DNA from: Mikrocytos mackini
Taxonomy: Eukaryota; Endomyxa; Ascetosporea; Mikrocytida; Mikrocytiidae
Direction: 5' to 3'
Length of the DNA stretch: 44,826 bases
Assembly: GCA_030180075.1 (NCBI GenBank)
Contig: JASNJN010000059.1
Span: forward strand, 1-44,826
In this document: piece after piece, positions 9,955 through 18,281 of the stretch
How the letters are laid out: every line of letters begins with the position of its first letter
Numbering within the stretch: the stretch's first letter is position 1
Notes under the pieces: generated by a model
Database searches by the model: none
What the model saw: only the letters and a program-made list of their open reading frames with translations
What the model was told of the DNA's origin: nothing
Translations under genes and position numbers: made by a program

Positions 9955-10551
9955 CTATAGACCGTTCACGAACAGGTCTCTAAGAATGGAGTCTTCCAGT
10001 GATTGGAGTTCACATCTTGTTACAAGATCTCTGAGTGCTGTCGCATATTGTCGGACGTTCTCGTTTCTGTTCTGTTTTCTAACAAATAATTTGCTGCGGT
10101 GGAACGTCACCGTTCTTACTTGGTAGTAGTGTTTCTCCAAGAGGCTTAGTACTTGTGCTAGTGTCTCCTTGGGGCCCACTAATGTGTCCAGTATTCGAAC
10201 AGCTTCCTGGCCGATACACAGCTCCAGGAGTGATATCTTCCGTCTTTCGGAGTCTGCTTCTGCTCTGGCTGCGATCAGGTAGTTGTTGAAAGCTCTGATC
10301 CACGCTTTTAATTCCATTGCTGGCGCGCCTGGCCGCTCTTGGAACTTCGGTGGGTAAGGAATGTTTTGGTTTGTGCCTTGCACGTTGGAAACCTGACATT
10401 CCTCCCTTCTTGGTTGGGGTTGTTCTCCCAATGTTTGAACCGTTTGGTTTTCTGCCAGTTCCTCGTTGGGGTCCTTTACTCCCACATATTCCGCTTCAAG
10501 GCTTATCTCTGCCTTGAGTATTCTTTCTATGAGGATTATATCGGGTGTCAC
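9955..10551 (-). pseudogene. Ty3/gypsy gag (copy 1)
   Basis: 198 codons, matching in layout the gag of the element at 25228-29798: ELKAWIRAFNNYLIAARAEAD resembles NWETWFTGFSTYLVATG, and RTVTFHRSKLFVRKQNRNENVRQYATALRDLVTRCE resembles RSVTYHRVRLFSKKQAAESVAEFGIALRQTISRCD. The frame opens with GTG; no in-frame ATG exists between it and the upstream stop, so the original start is lost. It ends in RDLFVNGL followed by a stop and lies in a different frame from protease/RT. Confidence 0.75.
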
Positions 10552-10775
10552 GGGTTGACTTAAAAGCGACGCTAAAAATATTTTTTGTTAGGCATTTTTT
10601 CCATATTTAAACTTATGTGTTGTGTTTCTTTGTTTAGGCATATCGAATTTTGTCTCTATTTTATATGTCCATTGTCCGTGGGATAAACTATGGAGATTTT
10701 TTTGTTTTGTTATTTTTTTCTTGTTTGTTAAGTATTGGCGCTTGAATAGAAATAGAGTGTATATTGTAACGAAGT

Positions 10776-11099
10776 ATGGGAAGCTGTTTAATTTCCGCTC
10801 AATATAGAGCGGTGACTAGAGGTATAAACTTTTTCAAATATAAAATCTCAAAACATAAAATGAAACCTGATGGAAATATAGAGAGGCGAGTAGCTACTTC
10901 ACAACACCGTGATCATCATCACACCTCGGGAACATATGGTAGTAATGAAGAAGAGAAGAAAACGTCACATAAACTAAGAAACCCCAAGAGTACCAATAAG
11001 TCTTTGTTGGAAGTGTCTGATGAAGGTATAGCTGACACAAGAGTATACATTCACAGTTTCATGATTCTCACTGTCGGTTTAATTCGCTATTCCGACTAG
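10776..11099 (+). CDS. Small hypothetical protein
   Basis: 107 aa from ATG at 10776, beginning MGSCLISAQYRAVTRG and continuing with a basic, His/Ser/Lys-rich middle (for example TSQHRDHHHTSGTYGSNEEE). Base use across 10860-11060 is richer in C and G than the flanks, which favours coding over chance. There are no recognisable domains, and the start MGSC does not quite satisfy the myristoylation consensus. It lies just upstream of, and divergent from, the gag end of the decayed retroelement. It could be a real short gene or a fragment. Confidence 0.35.
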   Translation: MGSCLISAQYRAVTRGINFFKYKISKHKMKPDGNIERRVATSQHRDHHHTSGTYGSNEEEKKTSHKLRNPKSTNKSLLEVSDEGIADTRVYIHSFMILTVGLIRYSD

Positions 11100-11314
11100 C
11101 ATCGATTAATAACGAGTATTTTAAGAGTTAATTTTTTTCTTTAAATCTTTTTGACACAATCAGAATTCCATAAACAATACAAACTAGATAGGCGATTTAA
11201 TAATATTTGTTTTGGTCCATCGAAATGAGTTTATTAATGTAGGCGTTAAATTTGGAATAAAATTTATTTATATATTATGATCAAACAAGCAATTAATATT
11301 ATTTTGGTAATAAC

Positions 11315-11773
11315 TTATTTATCTTTATTGTTCAACCCTTGTTTGTCCAAATCCTTACTTATATCTTTTAAATATTGTTTTTTTTCTTCATATGGCACAT
11401 TCTTCATATTTTTCAGTTGATGTCCTATCTTTTTCGTAAGAATAAAAAGATAATTTTCAGATTTAATATTGTTATCGTTATGATTTAATTTAATATCCAC
11501 TATTTTATTGTTTTCCGACCTATTTTCAGTTATTTTTAATTTTTCTGGATTCATATGTGTATTTGCAACAACATCGGTCTCAATAAACTGTGAAATACAG
11601 TTTACAACTGGTCGGTTCCTATTCCCAAATTCTTGTTGTTTAAAGAAATCATCTTTAGAAATCCCTAATTCTTCAAACATGAATTTATCTAGAAACATAC
11701 AGCGCAACCACCTCTTATTAATAGTCTTGTTAACTTCATCAGCATTTAATTTCCTTTCATGGGTGATCCGCGC
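11315..11773 (-). pseudogene. Unidentified coding fragment truncated at a palindrome
   Basis: The minus-strand frame is open for 152 codons from 11773 to the TAA at 11315; the first ATG is in LRCMFLDKF. The product is charged and Asn/Lys-rich (EELGISKDDFFKQQEF, KNVPYEEKKQYLKD). The frame starts exactly at the edge of the TTCG palindrome (11773-11803), whose TAA is the upstream stop, so the gene looks truncated or interrupted there. No family recognised. Confidence 0.4.
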
Positions 11774-12059
11774 TTATTTGGCCACCTTCGATGGCCAAAT
11801 AAGTGGTTTTTTGTTGAAATAATTGTCTGTTATAATAAGGTTTTTTATAATTTACTACCATAGTAAAGTTGCAGCGACTTTGGGAATTTCGATCAAAGGC
11901 CGAGTTCGATTCCCAGACGAGTAATTTTCTTTGGTACAGAACTTTGTAATATTTATATTGCAGGTTCGGGGTTGGATCTGGGGTGTATTCGTTACGTGGC
12001 ATTAGGCTGTTTGGTAATTTATACATCCCCAGCCAATTATGTTTTAAAATATTTGCCAT
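11757..12059 (-). CDS. Hypothetical short ORF upstream of the palindrome
   Basis: 100 codons from a real ATG at 12059, running through the palindrome and overlapping the previous fragment in another frame. The first ~80 residues (MANILKHNWLGMYKLPNSLM, then YTPDPTPNLQYKYYKVLYQR) could be the 5' part of the same broken gene. No domain is recognised and it may be chance. Confidence 0.25.
   Translation of the reverse strand: MANILKHNWLGMYKLPNSLMPRNEYTPDPTPNLQYKYYKVLYQRKLLVWESNSAFDRNSQSRCNFTMVVNYKKPYYNRQLFQQKTTYLAIEGGQISADHP
11773..11803. repeat. Palindromic hairpin repeat with TTCG centre, copy 1
   Basis: CTTATTTGGCCA and TGGCCAAATAAG form a 12-bp perfect stem around CCTTCGA. The core is shared almost base for base with the longer hairpin at 14810-14848. 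Confidence 0.7.
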
Positions 12060-13143
12060 TTTAATTCATAAAATCTGGGTAATAAAAGGGTCCCCACCCT
12101 TACATTTTTAGGTTTGTATACGCAGGATCTGTATTTTAGAGGACTTGTTATTTTTCATTTCAAATTTATGTTGACGTTAATTGCCGTATCATACTTGTAC
12201 ATATTATAATACATAAATAAAGGGTTGAATATTTTAGCAAGATTAACAATATAAACTCATATAAATTTGATATATTGGTTTTGATTTTTTAAAATTTAAA
12301 TTTTATTTACTTTTCAGAGCCTGTATTTCTAGGTACTGGCTCATCTTTCCACTTTACAATTTCACGAACCAATTGTATGTAGCACCCAATATCTAGCATC
12401 TTTCTAGATAAACAAATGATCGCCCAGGAATTGATACTACCAAGAATTACTTCCAAAGACTATATGGTAATCATATAGTCCAACGACAAACCATCACTCA
12501 ATAATATAGCGAGGAACCATGCAAACAACGAAGAACCATACAAGCATTACATAAGCAACGCAGAACCTTGCTAAATATAGAAATTAACGGAGAACTATAT
12601 AATCCAACAAATGACAGAGAAACAACGGAGAACTATACCAACATGGTAATACATTTGAAAGCACCAATATTCCTAACACAGCCATCAGAATAAATGTATG
12701 TTCGCAAACTTTTAGAAGGGTCTAAAAACATATGAAAAGTAATGAATAATATCAATATTACCAAGTAGATAAATAAACGACATACAAGCTCAACAAGAAA
12801 AAGTAAAACAGAACAAGCGTGAATGCTTGCAATATATCATGAAAAGTAAAACCCAAATTTAAAGATGCAATACAAGAAACAACACAGAGACAGATAGAAT
12901 TATAACAAATATATTTGTTCCATGTCATACAAGACTGTTTATACATTTATCATATAAACGAGGGACGATTTTGAAACTTGGATTAATATACTGTCGATTA
13001 TGTTTTTCTTTTGTTTAATTTGTGGAATTTAACATAAATAAACGGATTAATCAACTGTGACATAAATAATTATGATTTATAAAAACTTTATAAGTATTGA
13101 AGATGAATTTTTAATAATTATTAACATATAACCAATTATTTAT
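12060..13143. other. AT-rich stretch with one coding remnant and a short palindrome
   Basis: About 1.1 kb without a full gene. It holds the coding fragment at 12307-12459, the palindrome GACTATATG-GTAAT-CATATAGTC at 12458-12480, and at 12510-12640 an irregular series of related AACGGAGAACTAT / AACGAAGAACCAT-like words. The 62-codon minus frame at 12758-12946 is probably chance. Confidence 0.35.
12307..12459 (-). pseudogene. C-terminal remnant of an unidentified protein
   Basis: Fifty codons ending in TAA at 12307, with protein-like composition including INSWAIICLSRKMLDIG and VREIVKWKDEPVPRN. The upstream stop lies at the edge of the GACTATATG palindrome, so the gene appears to have been broken there. 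The family is not recognised. Confidence 0.3.
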
Positions 13144-14169
13144 TTACTGGAATTCAGGTAAAGAAAATAATTCTCTTAAGACAACAATTAAATTCATCAT
13201 GGCTGTTGGTCTATGGAATCCGTTATAGCAATAACGGAAAACCCATTCAGAACACATCAAATTTAAATGTTCAGCATCTGTCCATTGGTAATTATAGTGC
13301 CTTTTTAAGCGCTTCATATTACCAAAGATACCTTCGATGTGGTTTGTGTGGGTTCCGTCCGGACTAACGAGATGTCTAGAATGGTTGACTTTATGATGAT
13401 CGAACCCCAAACTAGACAAAATGTCATAAGATTTATGACTGTCCGTGTGAACCGTTGTACCCAGTTCAACCCATCGAAGGATAAATGGTAAGATGTGTAA
13501 ATGACCACGGGAAGGAAGAAACTCCAAGGATGCCTTTTTCTTTATTATATCGACGACTCCAATCACCCAGACGGTATTACTAGGGCTAGTCCTTCCTTGG
13601 TTCCCATGCCGCCGGGTTATGGGTGTCTCGTCGATATGCACCATGATTCCTTCTCCTCCAACTCGGGTATTTCTCTTAGATAACCAGAAGAGTAACGACT
13701 CTCGGAATAGACGATATATGCTTCTTACTGATGCATCTCCGAGACTCAGGCTTTGTTCTACATCTGATTGGACGCGCATAGATGCGAAGAAGTTAAGCAA
13801 GTAGAACATCTTATTTGGTCCCACGTGTGATTCCTCAAATAGGGAGTTCTTAAGAAGTGAATATTTCGCACGAACACATCGTCTTTTGTTACAACGAAAG
13901 AACGGTGAGCGGTTGTTCATGTAGTAAATCTTAGTGAGAACTGTAGAACAACAAGGGCAAGTCTTTGATTTTAGAATTAATCTTATTTCCCTTAGAAATT
14001 CTATAAAATCCTTGTATGGAAGAGCAACCAGGAAGTGTATGTCGCTATAATTGATCTTGTAGGTGCTGTTTGATGTTATTTCCCATTTCTCTAATACACG
14101 ATTGTAGTGTGTGTTGTAGCTATTAAACACTTCGATGAGGTTTTCAAGTCTAGTTAATGTTCGGTTCAT
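13144..14169 (-). CDS. Merlin / IS1595 (ISXO2-like) transposase, intact
   Basis: 341 aa from ATG at 14169, the usual length for the family. N-terminal zinc-binding region: C71, C73/C74, C93 and C98 (KTCPCCSTVL, FFRCNKRRC). The DDE catalytic domain has D180 in MVHIDET, D243 in VHTDSHKSYD and E279 in HTNHIEGIFGNMKR, followed by a conserved WVFRYCYN block. All catalytic residues are present and the frame is uninterrupted. Merlin elements are known from microsporidia, which supports the organism inference. I could not identify its terminal repeats; two TTCG hairpins lie on either side at some distance (11773-11803, 14810-14848), but that is not evidence that they are its ends. Confidence 0.88.
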   Translation of the reverse strand: MNRTLTRLENLIEVFNSYNTHYNRVLEKWEITSNSTYKINYSDIHFLVALPYKDFIEFLREIRLILKSKTCPCCSTVLTKIYYMNNRSPFFRCNKRRCVRAKYSLLKNSLFEESHVGPNKMFYLLNFFASMRVQSDVEQSLSLGDASVRSIYRLFRESLLFWLSKRNTRVGGEGIMVHIDETPITRRHGNQGRTSPSNTVWVIGVVDIIKKKASLEFLPSRGHLHILPFILRWVELGTTVHTDSHKSYDILSSLGFDHHKVNHSRHLVSPDGTHTNHIEGIFGNMKRLKRHYNYQWTDAEHLNLMCSEWVFRYCYNGFHRPTAMMNLIVVLRELFSLPEFQ

Positions 14170-14505
14170 ATTTAAAATTTTGTAAATATTTATACTGACG
14201 ATATTGTACTGACAACATTATATGTTATGATTCTAAATATGTATATTAGTTTTAGAAACTAATTTTTATAAGATATGTATTTATGATCGTGTCTTTTCAC
14301 CTTATTTTTACTCTTTTATTAAGAATTATTTTTATGTTTAATAGATCATTTCGTGTTTATTAGTCGATAGTAAGTATTCGCAATCTATTTCTAAGGTTTT
14401 TGACGCCATCTCGACTACTTTCAAAAAATTAGAAAACAAAATGATTGTTATTTTATTTATAATGTATATTTGACGAAGGGGGACCCTTGTTGTCTCCCTC
14501 GCCAT
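14170..14505. other. AT-rich stretch upstream of the Merlin transposase
   Basis: Holds the putative promoter of the minus-strand transposase; no other gene supported. Its right end includes the left target duplication (14498-14505) of the next MITE. Confidence 0.35.
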
Positions 14506-14645
14506 TAGAGTTCCCGAATCCCGGGAACTGGACTTTTTACCTCGAAAATTTATCGAGAATTTTTTCTCATTTCCCGGGAAATATGGCCATAAATCCGTTT
14601 CTCGATTCTCGATAAATTTTAGGTTCGAGAATTTTGGGAACTCTA
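14506..14645. mobile_element. hAT-type MITE, family B copy 2
   Basis: Inverted copy of the element at 3698-3855. Both ends read inward as TAGAGTTCCC. The flanking 8-mers CTCGCCAT (14498-14505) and TTCGCCAT (14646-14653) match in 7 of 8. The body has the same TCGAGAA and TTCCCGGGAA palindromes and is 140 bp long. A 129-codon minus-strand open frame runs through it but is likely fortuitous. Confidence 0.8.
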
Positions 14646-14653
14646 TTCGCCAT

Positions 14654-15150
14654 AAATTATCAACTTTATACCATTGTTTTTTTAATATCATACCAAACAA
14701 ATTTACTATGCTGTCGTTTAAAAACATTTATTTATACAAGTTGTGTATAAAAATATAAATTATTTAAAAATGAGGCCAAACTTAACCGAATAGACCACAG
14801 TTGTTTTTGACCACTTATTTGGCCACCTTCGGTGGCCAAATAAGTGGTAATGACCCGAAATATCCTGTTTCGTTCGAGTTCGGATGGTGTAGTGGACAAA
14901 ATTTCTCAACTATCTAATGATGACCTTGAAGAACGATTACAACATTCTAAAAGGCAAAGTGCAAGATTTGATAACTTTTTCTAGAAATAAGAGGAAACAT
15001 CTTTTCAAATTTTAAATTCTAAAATATTTGAATATGATTTCCAAGGACCATGGACCTACACTACAGCCAAAGAAACACCTACTCTCATAATAAAACGAAT
15101 CAAATCAATTACTGTAGTTTCCACTTAATCAAATAAAATTATGAAATCAA
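14654..15150. other. Intergenic with gene debris and a hairpin
   Basis: Contains the hairpin at 14810-14848 and two short plus-strand protein-like stretches (ISQLSNDDLEERLQHSKRQS at about 14907-14966, and a frame ending at a TAA near 15126 with FEYDFQGPWTYTTAKETPT). These look like remains of a disrupted gene. No promoter motif for the downstream gene stands out beyond AT-richness. Confidence 0.35.
14810..14848. repeat. Palindromic hairpin repeat, copy 2 (18-bp stem)
   Basis: ACCACTTATTTGGCCACC and GGTGGCCAAATAAGTGGT are perfectly complementary around a 3-base loop (TTC). It shares the TTATTTGGCCACCTTCG core with the copy at 11773-11803. Function unknown; it could be a tiny foldback element or a terminator-like structure. 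Confidence 0.75.
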
Positions 15151-16316
15151 ATGAACATATATACAAAGAAACGACACACAAGCCCGACCAAATCTACAAA
15201 TCGCCAAAACTACATATATAAGCTTCTTTGTGCATGTTCAATAACTTTACTTTTTCTAACATGCCTTCTAATATCATACGCCCACACAAAGCGGAACAAA
15301 ATACCACAAAACTCGATTCCAACAAGCAATATAAAGACATTGAGTACTTCCTCAGACATAGCAATATTACATACTGGTCTAGGTACAGACCACTTCAACT
15401 ACGATTATAACTTCCTAACCAAATGCCTCAAAAACATGTTCTTCAAAGCCAATAACTATGAAGAAAGCGATCACGATATGTCGTTGGAAATTAAATTGTT
15501 CATATTCCTTCAGAATGTCTCCCCTGTCATTTCCGAGACAATTCAAATTTTTGTAAAGGAAACCAAACAAATTCACAATATAATTGAAAATAAACACAAA
15601 AGTTCTATAAAATTGAATACTTATACTTATACTTTTACTGAAATATTCTTGAAATATTTAAAAGTTTCTTCCACAACATTTGAATTATTTAAAGGAAAAA
15701 ACAGAAAGAACTTAGAAGCGCTAATGAATACAAACGATGAAAATATGTTTATTGTTAAATTAACATTCCAACATCTTTTGTTAAAAAGACAACTTATCAC
15801 AATTCTTCATATAGCTTATGAATTCAAAGATTTACTCAAAGAAACATCTACAAAAAAGAAATTCAACTTTGCAATTCATAAAATATATTCAGTTCTTTGT
15901 GATATGATATCATTAATTTATATTAAAATGTTTAAAGAAAAGGAAATAGAAGAAAACGTAACTTTAAAAGAATTTAATATACAAACTATACTTACAAGTG
16001 TTTATTACTACCAAAAACTTCTTATTGTTAATTATTGTTTTATGTACCTGAATTTGTTTGAAATAGATAGTGTCTTTCTGGTTGAGAAGATTGATATTAC
16101 TGCATTACCTGGATTAGAGAAATTGGACGGATATAAAAAGATAAAGAATGGAAAGACGAACTTGTAAAAGATTGCCGGTATTTCTTTCGTGATTTATCTA
16201 ACTTAACAATCGGTAAGTTGGATGAATTTTATATGGAATTCGGCGATAAAAATAAAGTTTGCTTGGATAACGTAGATAATTTTGTAAGTGATTTAATTCG
16301 AGAATTAAAATATTGA
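15151..16316 (+). CDS. Membrane-anchored or secreted hypothetical protein, frameshifted near the C terminus
   Basis: From ATG at 15151 the first frame gives 338 aa, ending in a stop at 16167. Residues about 22-45 (IYKLLCACSITLLFLTCLL) form one hydrophobic segment after a basic N terminus, i.e. a signal anchor or signal peptide; the rest is a Lys/Asn-rich, mostly helical ectodomain. After the A5 run at 16135-16139 another frame continues openly to TGA at 16314-16316, with coherent sequence (DELVKDCRYFFRDLSNLT, then FVSDLIRELKY). One extra A would join the two. So the true protein is probably about 387 aa, and the 338-aa end is a base-calling slip, a mutation or, less likely, slippage. The gene converges on the RGS gene. 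I do not recognise the family; it resembles lineage-specific microsporidian surface or secreted proteins only in general build. Confidence 0.65.
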
Positions 16317-16511
16317 ATATGGTGAGCTAGGAAAAATATAATAACTATATATATGATTAGATTGGAATTTAAACCAAATTTGTTTTAAAACATTTTATCA
16401 ATTAAAAAAATAATTCTTTGTATTTATATATTTTGCCTTTAAACAATCCCATAGATAATATTACTTATTCTTATACTTTTATTAAGTCAATATATACCAA
16501 GTAAAGTTATA

Positions 16512-17744
16512 TTAATTATCTTCTTTCTTTTCTTTATTTATTTCTTTCTTTTTCTCATCTATAATAAATAAATTATAAATATTTTCCATAATAAGTCTTA
16601 ATACTTCATTATTTGCCACATCAAATATATTTTTGTCATTATCATTAGTGTTTATTTTCCCCATAATTTCCTTTTTTGTTTTAGAAGATATATTTATTTC
16701 CAATTCACTATCACCCATTAAATATTTCTTTATTATTTCCATCTTTTTAATTTCTGCTTCAGTCATAATTAAATTTTTTTTGTACTCCTGAACGTCCTCC
16801 CAAAACAATAACAACTCAAAACAAAAGTAAAACCTCGAAATTTTTTTAAGCTTAACCATATTTTCCTCGCTTTTCAAAAAGTCGTTCATTGTCTTTTCGT
16901 CGTAAACCTTAGAAACGGGCCATTTCTTATTTTCTGCTTTGTAGTCTAAGTATAAAGGCCAAATTAATGTTATTAGAATGTGTGTCATTGCTACAATTGG
17001 CACATAGTAAAAGTTTATCCCAAAGAAAAGTGTGTCTCTAATTTTAGCAGGGTCTTTTGGGTAGTTCAAAAGCGCCCAAATAACAAGCGGTATCATTAAA
17101 GCCAGTGCTAAAAAGATAGATACCTGTGCAACGATAAACTCAAGTTTAATCTTTAAATTCTCTTCAACTTGAATAAGTTTTTTAAGTAAAAAGCACCCTA
17201 TTATCAGCACAAACGATCCATGTATCAGTAAAAATATCCATTCCTCACCAATGAAACAGTTTGTGTTTGTAGACAGGCAATAGTAAGACTCATCTTTGTA
17301 CAGCATCTGTAGTGCGAAAAGTGACAAGTGAAGGGTCGCTGACAAACAAACAAGTAACAGTCTAAACTTCGAAGAAAGGAAAGGCAGGTACTTTTTCTTC
17401 TTCTCGTCGTCGCCGAAACTCTTCTGTTGGTAGAAAATAGAATATAAATAGAACCCTCTGATTATGAAGAACTCACCAATCGATATGGTACCAAGGTGCA
17501 AAGCGAAGAGAGTGATCGCACAAGAAAATGGCAGTACGAAATAGTATGCTACTTCCTGGGCAAGCACTGATAGGTTTAGAAGTAACACAATCAAGTTAGT
17601 GTATAATGTTACAAAAGGAAGCCTGTGTCTGATAAGAAAGTTGTGTCTTCTTCTGTAGAATAAAATTGCGCCAACAATTTGGACAATACACAGAATCGAT
17701 ATAGAAACTGTCTCGATTGTGAATGCAGCTGTGGAGGCAGTCAT
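16512..17744 (-). CDS. Seven-transmembrane protein with C-terminal RGS domain
   Basis: 410 aa from ATG at 17744. Seven hydrophobic segments are visible (about 8-30, 39-60, 66-102, 127-148, 168-188, 203-226, 241-265), with a Cys-containing loop between the fourth and fifth. From about 285 to 400 the cytoplasmic tail follows the helical pattern of RGS domains: MNDFLKSEENMVKL, RFYFCFELLLFWEDVQEYKK, IIKKYLMGDSELEINISS, then IFDVANNEVLRLIMENIYNLF. This is the build of 7TM-RGS proteins known from plants and fungi, which sense a ligand and speed GTP hydrolysis on a G-alpha subunit at the plasma membrane. The C-terminal tail is Lys/Glu-rich. It is divergent from DIM1 across 537 bp and convergent with the hypothetical gene to its left. 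The RGS call rests on the pattern of conserved hydrophobic and FWxDVxxY-type residues; I cannot name the ligand. Confidence 0.72.
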   Translation of the reverse strand: MTASTAAFTIETVSISILCIVQIVGAILFYRRRHNFLIRHRLPFVTLYTNLIVLLLNLSVLAQEVAYYFVLPFSCAITLFALHLGTISIGEFFIIRGFYLYSIFYQQKSFGDDEKKKKYLPFLSSKFRLLLVCLSATLHLSLFALQMLYKDESYYCLSTNTNCFIGEEWIFLLIHGSFVLIIGCFLLKKLIQVEENLKIKLEFIVAQVSIFLALALMIPLVIWALLNYPKDPAKIRDTLFFGINFYYVPIVAMTHILITLIWPLYLDYKAENKKWPVSKVYDEKTMNDFLKSEENMVKLKKISRFYFCFELLLFWEDVQEYKKNLIMTEAEIKKMEIIKKYLMGDSELEINISSKTKKEIMGKINTNDNDKNIFDVANNEVLRLIMENIYNLFIIDEKKKEINKEKKEDN

Positions 17745-18281
17745 AAATCAGTTAATTGAACTAAGTGCAAAATGCGAGATTTTGTATTTTAAAATGTTAA
17801 GAAGTTTCTTTGGGCAGCAATGCCCGCTGTGTGTTTTAATGAGACAGGGATGTTGTTTTTGTGTGAAGCCTATATTTGAAAAGTAGATTAAGTTCGGAAT
17901 GTTTGTGTGTTGAGTAAAAACTTAAAATTGCGATGGGGATTGTAAATTGTATGAAATGTACTGTATGTCGTTAACTGCAACTGCAGTGCATGTAAACCTC
18001 TTGGTTATGTAAATAGAAACATTCCTGCAAAATACGAATTTTGTGATAAAATGTTCAGGTTGGCCGCCAAATAGCTTAAAGTTGCTGTATTGCTCCTAAA
18101 CTATTTAATGTTGCTATGATTCCTTTTTCTACAATTGAAAGTGCTGGATGTGGCTTTTTGAGCTATTGTGGTTCTATTTTTGTATATCGAGGTCTACGCG
18201 TGGGTTAAGCCCCAAAGAACCAGGCATGCCGTTTTTGTATATGAACGCCCTTTTATGTCATTTCTGCGTTTTACAATTTTT
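17745..18281. promoter_or_regulatory. Divergent promoter region between the RGS gene and DIM1
   Basis: 537 bp shared by two outward-facing genes. It contains two related words, TGCAAAATGCGAGATTTTGT (about 17767) and TGCAAAATACGAATTTTGTG (about 18028). The 18-mer ATTCCTGCAAAATACGAA at about 18023 is identical to the right end of the MITE at 43937-44247. No clear TATA or other named element. Confidence 0.4.

Larger units (their letters stand above)
6536..10560 (-). mobile_element. Decayed Ty3/gypsy retrotransposon (copy 1)
   Basis: On the minus strand the order is gag, zinc knuckles, protease, reverse transcriptase, RNase H, integrase: integrase after RNase H is the Ty3/gypsy arrangement. The reading frame is broken by in-frame stops and frameshifts, described at the individual parts. 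I could not find LTRs, primer-binding site or polypurine tract at either end, so the borders given are those of recognisable coding sequence. It is clearly related to, but well diverged from, the better preserved element at 25228-29798. Confidence 0.85.

Noticed and set aside
11861-11925. Possible tRNA or tRNA-derived SINE: TAGTAAAGTTG fits a Pol III A box and GAGTTCGATTCC resembles a B box 40 bp downstream.
   Set aside because: The T stem pairs in only 3 of 5 positions, the acceptor ends are not complementary and no D stem forms. It may be chance or a very old relic.
12758-12946. Hydrophobic 62-codon minus-strand ORF as a small membrane protein.
   Set aside because: AT-rich DNA readily gives hydrophobic frames; no conserved feature, and the neighbourhood is gene debris.
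14338-14727. 129-aa minus-strand ORF as a gene.
   Set aside because: Its middle third is the TAGAGTTCCC MITE, and the same MITE gives a similar spurious frame at 3651-3878. The insertion length plus duplication (148 bp) would not preserve an original frame.
11773-14848. The two TTCG hairpins as the terminal repeats of the Merlin transposon.
   Set aside because: They lie 1.0-1.5 kb from the transposase with unrelated debris and a MITE in between, each is itself a complete palindrome, and no 8-9 bp duplication was found outside them.
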